Assembly: GCF_002368075.1 (NCBI RefSeq)
Contig: NZ_AP018314.1
Coordinates: forward strand, 1,708,925 to 1,772,924
DNA: 64,000 nt
Source: Sphaerospermopsis kisseleviana NIES-73
GTDB taxonomy: Bacteria > Cyanobacteriota > Cyanobacteriia > Cyanobacteriales > Nostocaceae
Reading direction: 5' to 3'
Part shown: in pieces, positions 54,684 through 63,655 of the stretch
Layout: each line of letters opens with the position of its first letter
Position numbering within the stretch: the first letter of the stretch is position 1
Translations under genes and position numbers: made by a program
The notes under the pieces: model-generated
Told to the model about the DNA's origin: nothing
The model's input: the letters and a program-made list of their open reading frames with translations, nothing else
Databases searched by the model: none

Positions 54684-55796
54684 ATGAACAATGTCAAATC
54701 CAGTTTTAAACTGCATGATGAAACCATCAAATACAGACATACTGATCCACCTTGGTTTTGGACTGCTGTATTTACAGGTTCGATTTTCCTACATCTGTTC
54801 GTGTTTTGGTTACTGCGCTCCTATGAACCATTTCTACCGTGGATTCCTCGGTCGAATCAAGATTATATTGCTATTGATTTGATCGATATTCCATCTGCTG
54901 TAGAATCACAAGAATCACAACCCACAACCGTTAAACCAAAAGTTTCTTCTTCCAGTCAAAAGTCTGTTACAGCATCTTTACCAAAAACTACTCTCACCAC
55001 TCCTGAAAACCCAGATGATCAGGTGATAAATTCTGATCTCAATCTTTCACAACAGGGAGAAAGCAAAAATACTGAGGTTAATCATCAACAATTAGAACCC
55101 ACACCCACACCTACACCTACACCTACATTTACACCTCAAGTACAATTTACTCCTAAACCTACTCCCACACAGACTATTCCATTCAATGATCTTCCCTGGA
55201 ATCGTCGTCAAGAAATTAAGCTGGGAAAGGGAATTTTATTACCAAATGATATTCCTTCAGAATCACCAACTCCCACCCCAGAACCAGAAACTGCACCAAC
55301 TCCCACCCCAGAACCAGAAACTACACCAAATCCCACCCCAGAACCAGAAACTACACCAACTCCCACATCACAAGAAACCACAACTGCAAACATAGGAGGT
55401 TTCCTAGCTAATATTGATCCTATACTGAGAGATGAAATAGAACAATTAAGACAAGATGAAAAATTAAGAGTAGATGGTTTACCTGATGTACTGGCAGAAT
55501 ATAAAGGTTCTCCAAACAAGGACTTAAAGCTTAATTTTCTTGCAAGTGACTCTGGATTAAAACCAGCAAATATACTAGCCAGTTTAATTATTGATAAAAA
55601 CGGTAACTTTCAACAAGCGGTAATTATCAATCTCGAACCTGCGGTACTTCGCAGTGAAGAAAGTATTTATGAACAAGCATTAAATGAGATGTTTCAACAA
55701 GAAAGCTTTATAGGTGCGTATAATCAGGATGGCTCAAAACCAGAGTTAAGCAATTTATATGTGCGGATTAGAATTGAACCGATAAATTTTCAATAA
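54684..55796 (+). CDS. TonB-like membrane protein with Pro/Thr repeat spacer
   Basis: This 370-residue protein has an N-terminal cytoplasmic tail of about 25 residues, one membrane helix (FWTAVFTGSIFLHLFVFWLL, 25-44), a long periplasmic Pro/Thr/Ser spacer and a C-terminal domain (about 270-370, ASLIIDKNGNFQQAVIINLEP) that resembles the TonB fold weakly. The spacer has three copies of a 10-residue PTPEPETTPT-type unit (30-bp repeats, 55267-55356). It may span the periplasm and couple to the outer membrane. It lies 26 bp after cyaC on the same strand, suggesting co-expression. The assignment to TonB is by layout rather than clear motif. Confidence 0.65.
   Translation: MNNVKSSFKLHDETIKYRHTDPPWFWTAVFTGSIFLHLFVFWLLRSYEPFLPWIPRSNQDYIAIDLIDIPSAVESQESQPTTVKPKVSSSSQKSVTASLPKTTLTTPENPDDQVINSDLNLSQQGESKNTEVNHQQLEPTPTPTPTPTFTPQVQFTPKPTPTQTIPFNDLPWNRRQEIKLGKGILLPNDIPSESPTPTPEPETAPTPTPEPETTPNPTPEPETTPTPTSQETTTANIGGFLANIDPILRDEIEQLRQDEKLRVDGLPDVLAEYKGSPNKDLKLNFLASDSGLKPANILASLIIDKNGNFQQAVIINLEPAVLRSEESIYEQALNEMFQQESFIGAYNQDGSKPELSNLYVRIRIEPINFQ
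55267..55356. repeat. 30-bp in-frame tandem repeat encoding PTPEPETTPT units
   Basis: Three consecutive 30-bp units with few differences lie inside the TonB-like gene. Confidence 0.85.
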
Positions 55797-55846
55797 GGGC
55801 TTGCAATTTCAGGAAGGTTCTGTTATATTCAAATAGTTGGAAATTC

Positions 55847-55917
55847 GCGGGCGTAGTTTAGTGGTAAAACTATAGCCTTCCAAGCTATTAATGCGGGTTC
55901 GATTCCCGCCGCCCGCT
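55847..55917 (+). tRNA. tRNA-Gly (anticodon TCC)
   Basis: The 71-nt cloverleaf has acceptor GCGGGCG/CGCCCGC plus T, an anticodon loop CTTCCAA (TCC) closed by TATAG/CTATT-type pairs, and T arm GCGGGTTCGATTCCCGC. CCA is not encoded. It lies 50 bp after the TonB-like gene. Confidence 0.96.
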
Positions 55918-56159
55918 TATCTTACTATGCTTGTTATTCAAGGTTAAGTAAGTTGAAAGCACAAACTTTCTTAACTTACTTTGTTGTCTATTTTCAAAGA
56001 TGAGGAGCTAAACCATAAGAATTAACAAATATAACAGGAGCAAGTCCTAAGTTGACAATTTCATAGACAAAACTATACTTATATTGACAAAAATCAATAT
56101 ATTTTTAGGAAAAAATCAACTACTTGATATATAATACGGTGATATCAAGTATTGAATTG

Positions 56160-56300
56160 AGACTATTGCCGACGCGAAAACCAAGCAATGATGGTGGTAG
56201 TCTTTTTCAGAAACTTAATTGGAACACAATCGCGTCTGGCTAAGGCGTGAAAGTCTACTGAGGGATAACTGCTCCCATGCTCCCGTTGAAGTAGAAAGTA
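56160..56300 (+). mobile_element. Probable right-end relic of an IS605/IS1341-type (TnpB) element
   Basis: A GCGTCTGGCTAAGGCG sequence at 56231-56246 is followed by GGGATAACTGCTCCCATG and CTCCCGTTGAAG at 56262-56292. This resembles the conserved 3' region (omega-RNA and right end) of cyanobacterial TnpB elements. No tnpB reading frame remains upstream. The identification is by recalled resemblance, not alignment. Confidence 0.4.
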
Positions 56301-56339
56301 AAGTCTAGTTTTGTCTAGGTTTTATATAGCAGATAGTAA

Positions 56340-56360
56340 GGGTTCAGCATTGCTAAACCC
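56340..56360 (-). terminator. Hairpin downstream of pstB
   Basis: GGGTTCAGC-ATT-GCTAAACCC forms a 9-bp stem with one mismatch, 45 bp beyond the pstB stop. A T-run is lacking, so termination is only possible. Confidence 0.4.
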
Positions 56361-56404
56361 CGACAAGGTTCAGGTATAAACAAACTGTGACACAACTACG
56401 ATAT

Positions 56405-57247
56405 TTAACCAAATCTACCACTAATGTAAGCTTTTGTATCTTCTTGTTGCGGATTGTTGAAGATTAATTCTGTTGGGGCGTATTCTACTAAATAGCCTGT
56501 ACGTCCACCCTTTTCCGAAGTTTTAACATTAAAGAAAGCTGTTCTATCAGAAACCCGCGCAGCTTGTTGCATATTGTGGGTAACAATCACAATCGTGTAT
56601 TGTTCTTTAAGTTCGTGAATGAGTTCTTCAACCCGCAAAGTGGAAATAGGATCAAGTGCGGAACAAGGTTCATCCATGAGTATTACTTCTGGTTGTACTG
56701 CGATCGCTCTAGCAATACATAACCTTTGTTGTTGTCCACCAGAAAGAGACAAACCACTTTGGTTGAGTTTATCTTTCACTTCATCCCACAAAGCAGCTTG
56801 ACGCAAACTCCGTTCTACCAATTCATCAATATTACCTCTGTAGCCGTTAATTCTCGCACCAAAAGCAATATTTTCTTTAATTGATTTAGGAAAGGGGTTT
56901 GGTCGTTGAAACACCATCCCGATGCGACGACGCACTTCTACTGGATCAATGTCAGATGCATACAAATTCTTATCATCAAAATAAACCTTGCCTTCTGCAC
57001 GGAATGAGTCAATTAAATCATTCAGGCGATTATAGCAACGTAGTAATGTACTTTTACCACAACCAGAAGGACCGATAAAAGCAGTAACTTTATTTTTGGG
57101 AATATCCAACCAAATATTTTGTACAGCTAAGAAGTTACCGTAATAAATATTCAGGTTTTCTGTACGTAACACAACGTTAGCATCGTTGATTGTACTGGTG
57201 TTCATAGTCATAGATATTTTAGAGTTAGGTTGTAAAGTAGGCATCAT
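56405..57247 (-). CDS. pstB: Phosphate ABC transporter ATP-binding protein PstB
   Basis: This ATPase of the high-affinity phosphate importer is the last gene of the pstSCAB operon. It has 280 residues from the first ATG; an internal start at [13 protein letters not shown] gives about 266, closer to the norm. Motifs are [11 protein letters not shown] (Walker A), the PstB-typical [36 protein letters not shown] (signature), [14 protein letters not shown] (Walker B) and [13 protein letters not shown]. It begins 15 bp after pstA. PstB normally also participates in phosphate-status signalling. Confidence 0.96.
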   Translation of the reverse strand: MMPTLQPNSKISMTMNTSTINDANVVLRTENLNIYYGNFLAVQNIWLDIPKNKVTAFIGPSGCGKSTLLRCYNRLNDLIDSFRAEGKVYFDDKNLYASDIDPVEVRRRIGMVFQRPNPFPKSIKENIAFGARINGYRGNIDELVERSLRQAALWDEVKDKLNQSGLSLSGGQQQRLCIARAIAVQPEVILMDEPCSALDPISTLRVEELIHELKEQYTIVIVTHNMQQAARVSDRTAFFNVKTSEKGGRTGYLVEYAPTELIFNNPQQEDTKAYISGRFG

Positions 57248-57262
57248 GTTTATGAGCTTTTG

Positions 57263-58144
57263 TTAAGCTTTTTGCCTAGTTGCCCAGCGAGCGATAATAC
57301 TTGTAATCAGAACCATCAACACCAAAATTAAAGAAGCAGCCCAAGCTAGAGACTGCCAATTTTGGAAGGGTGAAATAGCGAAGTTGTAAACTAAAACAGC
57401 TAGGGAAGCGGTAGGTTTGAGTAAACCATCAGGCCAAAAAGAAGAAAAGAGTGCAGTAAACAATAATGGTGCTGTTTCTCCCGATGCTCTGGCGATCGCC
57501 AAAGTCGAACCAGTTACAATAGCTGGTAAAGCTGCTGGTACGACAACTTGTATAACTGTTTGAAAGTTAGTTGCGCCTAAACCCAAAGATGCTTGTCGTA
57601 AGTCCTGGGGGACAAGCTGTAAGGCTTCATCGGTTGTACGGACAATAATTGGCAACATTAAAATTGCTAAAGCAAACCCACCACCCAAAGCTGAGTAAGA
57701 GCCTAGATTGAGATTTGTCAATGTTAAAACCACAATCGAGTATGCAAAAACACCTGCAATAATTGAGGGAACACCACTCAAAACATTAGTAGCAAAGCGT
57801 ACCCACCGAGCAATTTTACCATTACTAAATTCTGTTAAATAAATAGCTGCCAATACTCCTGTAGGAATACTGATGATAGCACCAATACCCACCATCAGCA
57901 AAGTTCCCAAAATAGCATTACCGAAACCACCGCCTTTTCTGAAAGGTGCTGGTGGTAGTTGGGTAAACACATCAAGACTGAGACTGCTGAAGCCTTTAAA
58001 CGATACATAAGAAAGTACAGCCAACAAAGGAAATAGCGCCAATACTCCACATATAAACGCTACTACTGTCATCACCGTGTTAAATAAAGTGCGGGGAGAA
58101 GTAGGGGAGCGAGTCAGGCTATTTTGGGGAAATAGAGAAGTCAT
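57263..58144 (-). CDS. pstA: Phosphate ABC transporter permease PstA
   Basis: This 293-residue inner-membrane permease has six predicted helices. The N-terminal helix is at 20-50 (TVVAFICGVLALFPLLAVLSY), and the binding-protein-dependent permease core follows with FGNAILGTLLMVGIGAIISIPTGVLAAIYLTEF, GVPSIIAGVFAY and the coupling-loop EALQLVPQDLRQASLGLGATNFQTV (EAA motif), then ASGETAPLLFTALF. It pairs with PstC to form the channel. It is spaced 163 bp from pstC, the largest gap of the operon, which is filled by a TTTTGGATTTTAGA repeat. Confidence 0.96.
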   Translation of the reverse strand: MTSLFPQNSLTRSPTSPRTLFNTVMTVVAFICGVLALFPLLAVLSYVSFKGFSSLSLDVFTQLPPAPFRKGGGFGNAILGTLLMVGIGAIISIPTGVLAAIYLTEFSNGKIARWVRFATNVLSGVPSIIAGVFAYSIVVLTLTNLNLGSYSALGGGFALAILMLPIIVRTTDEALQLVPQDLRQASLGLGATNFQTVIQVVVPAALPAIVTGSTLAIARASGETAPLLFTALFSSFWPDGLLKPTASLAVLVYNFAISPFQNWQSLAWAASLILVLMVLITSIIARWATRQKA

Positions 58145-58307
58145 TCTATTTTAGATTTTGGATTTTAGATTTTGGATTGACTCTACAAAAAGTCATTTTT
58201 GCTGGTATGTATAACTAGCAATCAGAAACCGAATTAGTATGAAAAAACGTGCATAATTTGAAATTTTCATCTGCATTTTTTCATAATCATTCTGATTGCT
58301 GCTGTAA

Positions 58308-59258
58308 TTAAAGTCGCTTCACCCGAATAACAATAAACTCCGCCAGAATATTAACTAACAACGTCAGTAAAAACAACACTAAAGCAGCGTACATCAAAGC
58401 CGAAACTTGCAGACCGCTGGCTTCAGAAAATTGATTTGCTAGTAATGAAGAAATGGTATTAGAAGGAGCTAACAAAGAAATATTAATATTGTTAGAATTA
58501 CCAATTAACATGGTGACAGCCATTGTTTCACCCATTGCTCGGCCGAGTGCTAACATGACAGCACTGACAATACCGGAAAATGCCGCAGGAATGAGGACTT
58601 GAAAAATAGTTTCCCAACGAGTTGCACCCAGTCCTAAAGCTGCTTGACGTAAACTAGGGGGAAGGGAAATTAAAGCATCACGGGAGATAGCAGTAATAAT
58701 TGGTAAAGTCATAATTGCTAAAATTACTCCTGCTGGTAACATCCCAGGTCCTGTAGGTGTAGAACTAAAAAATGGTATCCAACCTAAAGAACTGTGTAAC
58801 CATTTACCCACGTCATTTAAAATCGGGATTAAAACAAAAATTCCCCATACTCCATAGACAACACTAGGAATGGCAGCTAGTAATTCTACTAAAAATACTA
58901 AAACCAACCGCACCTGAGATGGGAGAAAATTCTCACTTAATAAAACCGCCGTACCCACGCCAATGGGTACAGCTAACAACAAGCCAATAAAAGAACTCAT
59001 CAGAGTTCCATAAATTGCTGGTAAAACTCCATAGTTATCATTAACTGGGTTCCAACTGCTTTGAACTAAAAAGCCCAACCCAAATTCTTGGATAGCAGGC
59101 CAAGCACTAGAAGCGACTTGCAACGCTATCCATAGGAGAATACCAGCGATCGCCAGAGCAAAAATCCTTGTCAACCAAATAAAGCCCCTATCTAGAGATT
59201 TATCAAGTTCCGAGCGTTGTTTAACAGCTAATGACAGATTCTGAAAATTTGTATTCAT
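58308..59258 (-). CDS. pstC: Phosphate ABC transporter permease PstC
   Basis: I use ATG 59258 (MNTNFQNLSLAVKQRSELD), giving 316 residues; a longer version adds a hydrophobic stretch unlike PstC. Features are an N-terminal helix (WLTRIFALAIAGILLW), NDNYGVLPAIYGTLMSSFIGLLLAVPIGVGTAVLLSE, AIPSVVYGVWGIFVL and the coupling loop DALISLPPSLRQAALGLGATRWETI, followed by GRAMGETMAVTMLIGN. It forms the membrane channel with PstA. It follows pstS by 218 bp. Confidence 0.96.
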   Translation of the reverse strand: MNTNFQNLSLAVKQRSELDKSLDRGFIWLTRIFALAIAGILLWIALQVASSAWPAIQEFGLGFLVQSSWNPVNDNYGVLPAIYGTLMSSFIGLLLAVPIGVGTAVLLSENFLPSQVRLVLVFLVELLAAIPSVVYGVWGIFVLIPILNDVGKWLHSSLGWIPFFSSTPTGPGMLPAGVILAIMTLPIITAISRDALISLPPSLRQAALGLGATRWETIFQVLIPAAFSGIVSAVMLALGRAMGETMAVTMLIGNSNNINISLLAPSNTISSLLANQFSEASGLQVSALMYAALVLFLLTLLVNILAEFIVIRVKRL

Positions 59259-59476
59259 GAATACTGACTCTAGAAAGAAAATCGAAAAAAATGTGAGGGG
59301 AACCAAATAAAAGTCAAAAGTCACAAGTCAAATGCTTGCGGTGATAACCTTGGGGATGGCTATAAATGAAATTATCATTTCGTTACCTTTTGGCATTTGA
59401 TACTAAATAATCAGGGTTCCCAACTGATTTAGTAATTCAATGATTGATTATCTTGAGCATAGACGGAAGAGTGAAA

Positions 59477-60658
59477 TTACTTACTCGCATTGGTGGAGTC
59501 ACCAACAGCAATTTTATAACTAGGACTGATTTGATCAGCAGCAGCAGCTACTTTAGTAACCACATTTGCTGGTAAGGGAATATAACCTAGTTCATCAGAC
59601 AGCTTTTGTCCGTCAGTCAAAGCATACTCTATCGCTGCTTCCATTGCCTTCGCTTTGGCTGCATCAGGATACTTCTTATAAGCCAGAATCCAAGTATAAC
59701 TGACAATGGGGTAAGAATCTGCACCTTCTGGATCAGAAATAAAGGCGCGGAGATTTTCTGGTAAAGTTACAGCTTCTAAGGTTTTAGATGTTGATTCCGC
59801 ATTTGCAGTCACAAATTTACCACTTTTGTTTTCCAAAGCAGCAAATTTTAAATTGCTTTGTTTAGCGTAACCATATTCTATGTAACCAATAGCACCTTGA
59901 GTTTGTTGGATTTGGGCAGTTACACCTTCATTACCCTTACCACCAACGCCCACTGGCCATTTTACACTTTTTCCTTCACCAACTTTTTCTTTCCATTCTG
60001 GACTGATAGCACTGAGATGTTTTGTAAATACACCTGTAGTTCCACTACCATCAGCACGATGGATGACAGTTATGGGTTGGTTTGGTAACTTAGCATCAGG
60101 GTTAGCTTTGGCGATCGCTGGATCATTCCAGGTTTTGATTTTACCTAGTAGAATATCAGTATATACGGTTCGTGGTAGTTTCAGTTCAGGAACATCTGGC
60201 AGGTTATAAGCCAGGACAATGCTACCAGCAGTTACAGGCAGCATCATTACCCCTTTATCTGCTGGTATTTTGGCGATTTCCTCATCCTTCATGGCCACAT
60301 CACTAGCACCAAAGTCTACAGTACCTTTGGTAAACTGTTCAACTCCAGCACCACTACCCACTGACTGATAGTTAACTTTTAAACTCGGATATTTTTTGTT
60401 CAATTCAGTAAACCAAGTTTGGTAAAGTGGAGCAGGAAAAGATGCACCAGCACCTGTCAATGTAACATCTCCACCTAAATCCAAATTTTTAGCAGGGGTA
60501 GTGGCAGCAGTATTTTCAGTATTGCCTGAATTATCAGTATTAGCAGTGTTGTTTGGGCTGGAATCTCCCCCACAAGCTGCTAAACCTAATGTCAGTGCTA
60601 CTACGGAAATAGCGGTTTTGACGCGATTATTTTTAACAGAAATTTTGCGTAATAGCAT
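59477..60658 (-). CDS. pstS: Phosphate-binding lipoprotein PstS
   Basis: This 393-residue periplasmic receptor has a lipoprotein signal with lipobox LGLAAC (Cys29) and an Asn/Thr-rich linker (about 30-60). The mature domain has VTLTGAGASFPAPLYQTWF (phosphate-loop Ser/Thr), YQSVGSGAGVEQFTKGTVDFGASD, VIHRADGSGTTGVFTKHL and GAIGYIEYGYAK, all hallmarks of PstS. It is the first gene of the pst operon and lies 59 bp after a Pho box, so it should be induced by phosphate starvation through the SphS-SphR type system. Confidence 0.97.
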   Translation of the reverse strand: MLLRKISVKNNRVKTAISVVALTLGLAACGGDSSPNNTANTDNSGNTENTAATTPAKNLDLGGDVTLTGAGASFPAPLYQTWFTELNKKYPSLKVNYQSVGSGAGVEQFTKGTVDFGASDVAMKDEEIAKIPADKGVMMLPVTAGSIVLAYNLPDVPELKLPRTVYTDILLGKIKTWNDPAIAKANPDAKLPNQPITVIHRADGSGTTGVFTKHLSAISPEWKEKVGEGKSVKWPVGVGGKGNEGVTAQIQQTQGAIGYIEYGYAKQSNLKFAALENKSGKFVTANAESTSKTLEAVTLPENLRAFISDPEGADSYPIVSYTWILAYKKYPDAAKAKAMEAAIEYALTDGQKLSDELGYIPLPANVVTKVAAAADQISPSYKIAVGDSTNASK

Positions 60659-60717
60659 TGCTGTCTAAATTTTGTAAATTGCCATAAGTAAGAGAAACGC
60701 CTTTAACATACCTCTAA

Positions 60718-60747
60718 ATATTTAATCTCAGGTAAACAAAAGGTTAA
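60718..60747 (-). promoter_or_regulatory. Pho box of the pst operon (three 8-bp repeats)
   Basis: On the minus strand, TTAACCTT (60740-60747), TTTACCTG (60729-60736) and TTAAATAT (60718-60725) repeat every 11 bp. This matches the cyanobacterial SphR/PhoB Pho-box layout. The first two match well and the third is weak. Confidence 0.8.
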
Positions 60748-61287
60748 CAAACCAAAAATTTTCTGTTTTCCTAATCAATGCCCAAAATTCATCTGATGAA
60801 TTAGTTGTTATATTTAGTAATACAAATTACACTCTAATTATAGATTATTTAGGGAACAATACGGTCAAATATTGATTTAGCTCTGATCAAAATACCCTAC
60901 TCTGTTCGCAAATTAATTACAAGTAAGTCGACAGGAAAAAACCAAAGCAAGTACAAAAATGTAAAATTGCTAACAACCTTTTCCCTTCAGTCTAGATGCT
61001 TCCTGCCTTGTCATAATGACAATTTTTAACGCCTACCTACTTAATAGTATGTCAATTTGCTTTGATTGGGTAAGGATTCAGGACACAGAATACAGGATTA
61101 AGAATTGATGAGAGTTTTCGAGTCATTGGTTGTTGATGAAAAACTTACTCCTGTAAATTCCTGCTAAGAACAAATATTCTGACTCCTGACTCCTGACTCC
61201 TGAATTGATTGGTTACATTTGCGATTTTTACATATACTGGTGGTTGCTGTTAGTGTTACCTTTGGGCTATTCCCTATTGCCTGATCA
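60748..61287. other. Intergenic region between pstS and bioY
   Basis: This 540-bp region holds the remaining pst promoter sequence on the left and, at 61180-61204, GACTCCT heptamer repeats before bioY. No gene or RNA was recognised. Confidence 0.5.
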
Positions 61288-61875
61288 ATGTTTGCTGCTT
61301 CCAATCAATTATTATGGTCCATGATTGGCTTACTCCTGACAATGGGTGGCACGTTCCTAGAAGCCTATGGCACTACCTTACCTTGGAGTTGGAGTCAGCA
61401 AGGAATTAAAACCTTTTCTTTAGGTGTCAGCTATCAAGTTGGTGCAGTGCTGTTGGTAGGTTGTTTAGGAGGTAAAAATGCTGGTGCGCTTTCCCAGATT
61501 GCTTATCTAGTCATGGGATTAACATTATTGCCTGTATTTGCCGAAGGAGGTGGTATAGGATATGTTAAACTATCTCAGTTTGGCTATTTGCTTGGTTTTA
61601 TTCCAGGAGCTTGGATTTGCGGATATTTTGCCTTTAAAGCCAGACCTCGTTTAGAAACCCTGGCTTTTAGTTGCCTTTGTGGTTTGTCAACGATCCACTT
61701 ATGCGGTATTGCTTATTTAATGATCAGTTATCTTTTTCCCTGGAGAGGTGCAGAACATCTACCTTTAATGCAAGCAATCCTCAAATATTCCTGGTTTTCG
61801 CTTCCCGGTCAACTAGCTGTAGTCTGCGCTGTCACCATCATAGCTTATGTATTACGACATATCATGTTTTATTAA
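61288..61875 (+). CDS. bioY: Biotin transporter BioY
   Basis: This 195-residue integral membrane S-component has six hydrophobic helices. The family segments YLVMGLTLLPVFAEGGGIGY and FGYLLGFIPGAWICGYFAFK (the ligand-binding loops) are clear. BioY either works alone or with ECF ATPases to import biotin. It stands about 100 bp upstream of lspA on the same strand, a pairing common in cyanobacteria. The gap is repeat-rich, so co-transcription is plausible rather than proven. Confidence 0.9.
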   Translation: MFAASNQLLWSMIGLLLTMGGTFLEAYGTTLPWSWSQQGIKTFSLGVSYQVGAVLLVGCLGGKNAGALSQIAYLVMGLTLLPVFAEGGGIGYVKLSQFGYLLGFIPGAWICGYFAFKARPRLETLAFSCLCGLSTIHLCGIAYLMISYLFPWRGAEHLPLMQAILKYSWFSLPGQLAVVCAVTIIAYVLRHIMFY

Positions 61876-61919
61876 TTAGGGCATTGGGCATTGGGAATAA
61901 CGGTGAAATGACTAATAAC

Positions 61920-61965
61920 TAATAACTAATAACTAATGACTCATGAGTCATGACTCATGACTAAT
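61920..61965. repeat. STRR (TAATAAC and TGACTCA/ATGAGTC units) between bioY and lspA
   Basis: Heptamer repeats TAATAAC followed by ATGACTC units fill the last 50 bp before lspA. Confidence 0.7.
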
Positions 61966-61978
61966 TGACAAATTTACC

Positions 61979-62455
61979 ATGCGTTTAAAAAATAGACTTT
62001 TTTGGATTGCTGCTTTCGTTGCTTTTGTGGTAGACCAATTAACAAAATTATGGGTAGTAAAAACCTTTGATTTAGGAGAAACATTACCACTGCTACCAGG
62101 AATATTTCACTTTACATATCTCACCAACACAGGGGCTGCTTTTAGTATTTTAAGTGGTAAAGTAGAATGGTTGCGCTGGTTATCCTTGGGAGTGAGTTTA
62201 GTGTTGATGGCGATCGCATCCTGGGGACCAGTATTAAGTTTTTGGGAACAGTTAGGTTATGGTTTAATTTTAGGCGGAGCTATGGGTAATGGTATTGATA
62301 GATTTGCTTTAGGCTATGTCGTTGATTTTCTCGATTTTCGCCTCATCAACTTTGCAGTCTTTAATCTAGCTGATTCTTGTATTAGTATTGGTATTGTTTG
62401 CCTTTTAATTGCATCTTTCCAAAAAACACCAAATTCTCATCACAGAATACGATAA
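61979..62455 (+). CDS. lspA: Lipoprotein signal peptidase (signal peptidase II)
   Basis: This 158-residue membrane aspartyl protease removes the signal peptide of diacylglyceryl-prolipoproteins. It has four helices and the five LspA boxes, including FVVDQLTKLWV, LTNTGAAFSI, GNGIDRFALGYVVDFLDF and FNLADSCI. The catalytic Asp pair lies in the GNxxDR and NxADS blocks and is intact. The length is normal. PstS (Cys29) in this window would be one of its clients. Confidence 0.98.
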   Translation: MRLKNRLFWIAAFVAFVVDQLTKLWVVKTFDLGETLPLLPGIFHFTYLTNTGAAFSILSGKVEWLRWLSLGVSLVLMAIASWGPVLSFWEQLGYGLILGGAMGNGIDRFALGYVVDFLDFRLINFAVFNLADSCISIGIVCLLIASFQKTPNSHHRIR

Positions 62456-62719
62456 CAATTGATAATTGATAATTGTCCATTGTCAATTTTCCCCATCCTC
62501 TCACGAACAAACCAGAGGTAATTGTCAATTGTCCATTGTCAATTATTGAAATATCTCTATCGCCGATATCAGCGGTTTCTTGACATTGAAAAATCTGCTG
62601 TTTAGTGATAGAGACTATTTTTTGTTGATGCAAACTTGTAAAAAATCCCCTGATCGAACAAATAAATGTAGCGAGAGTTGTTCTTTAAGGAGTAGAAATT
62701 TGAGTTAAAAGATTCAGAT

Positions 62720-63214
62720 TTAAGTACCAGAAGGGGCAGTTTGTGGTAAAATATTCACAGGAACTTGCTCTGGGCTAGAAAACTCTGTTACAGGAGAGCT
62801 TTCTGGAACAGGAGTCAATTGGTTGGAATTATCAGGACTTGGGTTAATTGGTGTAACTGGTACTGTGGTATTATCTACGTCAGTATTGCTCTCAATAAAA
62901 TTAGTTTGTGGATTAGTTTGTGGATTAGTTTGTGGATTAGTTTGTGGATTAGTTTGTAGATTAGTTTCTGGTGATGAAACAGGACTCAGAAAATTCCTAT
63001 CAAGTGGTATCCCACCTGGACAACGTGAGTTAAGCGGGAAACGTTGACAGAGAATTTTCATTCCTTCTGGTGACATCTTAATTTCCGCCGCTGTACCCAT
63101 AGAGGAGTCACTTGATTCTACCAACAAAGATTCACTTGATTGAGCCATAGCAGCGTTACCAGTAAGCGCCAAAGTCATGGCAGTACCAATCAGGGTCAGA
63201 GATTTTCCCTTCAT
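62720..63214 (-). CDS. Secreted low-complexity protein with TNPQ repeats
   Basis: This 164-residue protein has a signal peptide (MKGKSLTLIGTAMTLALTGNAAMAQ, cleaved near residue 25). A conserved-looking segment follows (MSPEGMKILCQRFPLNSRC with two Cys), then five tandem QTNP units (12-bp DNA repeats) and a Pro/Ser/Thr-rich tail. No family was recognised. The small Cys pair may form a disulfide and the rest is likely disordered. It is a single leftward gene. The repeats make antisense frames that should be ignored. Confidence 0.7.
   Translation of the reverse strand: MKGKSLTLIGTAMTLALTGNAAMAQSSESLLVESSDSSMGTAAEIKMSPEGMKILCQRFPLNSRCPGGIPLDRNFLSPVSSPETNLQTNPQTNPQTNPQTNPQTNFIESNTDVDNTTVPVTPINPSPDNSNQLTPVPESSPVTEFSSPEQVPVNILPQTAPSGT
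62905..62965. repeat. 12-bp in-frame tandem repeat encoding QTNP units
   Basis: Five near-perfect copies of TTTGTGGATTAG (plus-strand reading) lie inside the secreted protein gene. Confidence 0.9.
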
Positions 63215-63655
63215 TCTGAAATTAACCTCAAGGTCAACGGAACACTGCGCTAATTAAATCAAACTCTTGATGGGACAAAATCAGCCTCAAGGAAGATGTA
63301 AAATTCCTTGAATAATGCTATGGGTCTTTGACAAAAGTAAAATTTAAATATTTTGTCAATTGAATAGAAGTTTTAAGGAATACACAGAGAAAGATTGTAT
63401 TTGAACTTGTAACGCTGGCTTTATTGGATAAAATCAGCATTTTATGTCCAAGCAACTAATTTGTGATGTAGAAAGCAGTGACAAAAATTACAAGTTAATT
63501 TTACTTGCCAATCCATCAAAAGGTTTACTTGAATACCTTTAAATTCAGTACAGCCAATTTATTTTTGGCTTGTGAGTAAAATGGTGTAAGACTAGCATTA
63601 AAATTGCGATCCGTACGATTCTGTCTTCACCAACAGCCGTGATGTGATATAGCCG
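63215..63655. other. Divergent intergenic region
   Basis: About 440 bp between the leftward secreted-protein gene and the rightward FHA-PBP gene. It is AT-rich. No regulator site, RNA or repeat family was recognised. Confidence 0.5.

Noticed and set aside
60718..60747. Pho box as a chance AT-rich repeat
   Set aside because: Rejected as chance: 11-bp periodicity, correct strand and position 59 bp before pstS support it, so it was kept as a feature.
62765..63047. LWISLWIS and GLVCGLVC frames
   Set aside because: They are antisense readings of the 12-bp QTNP repeat.
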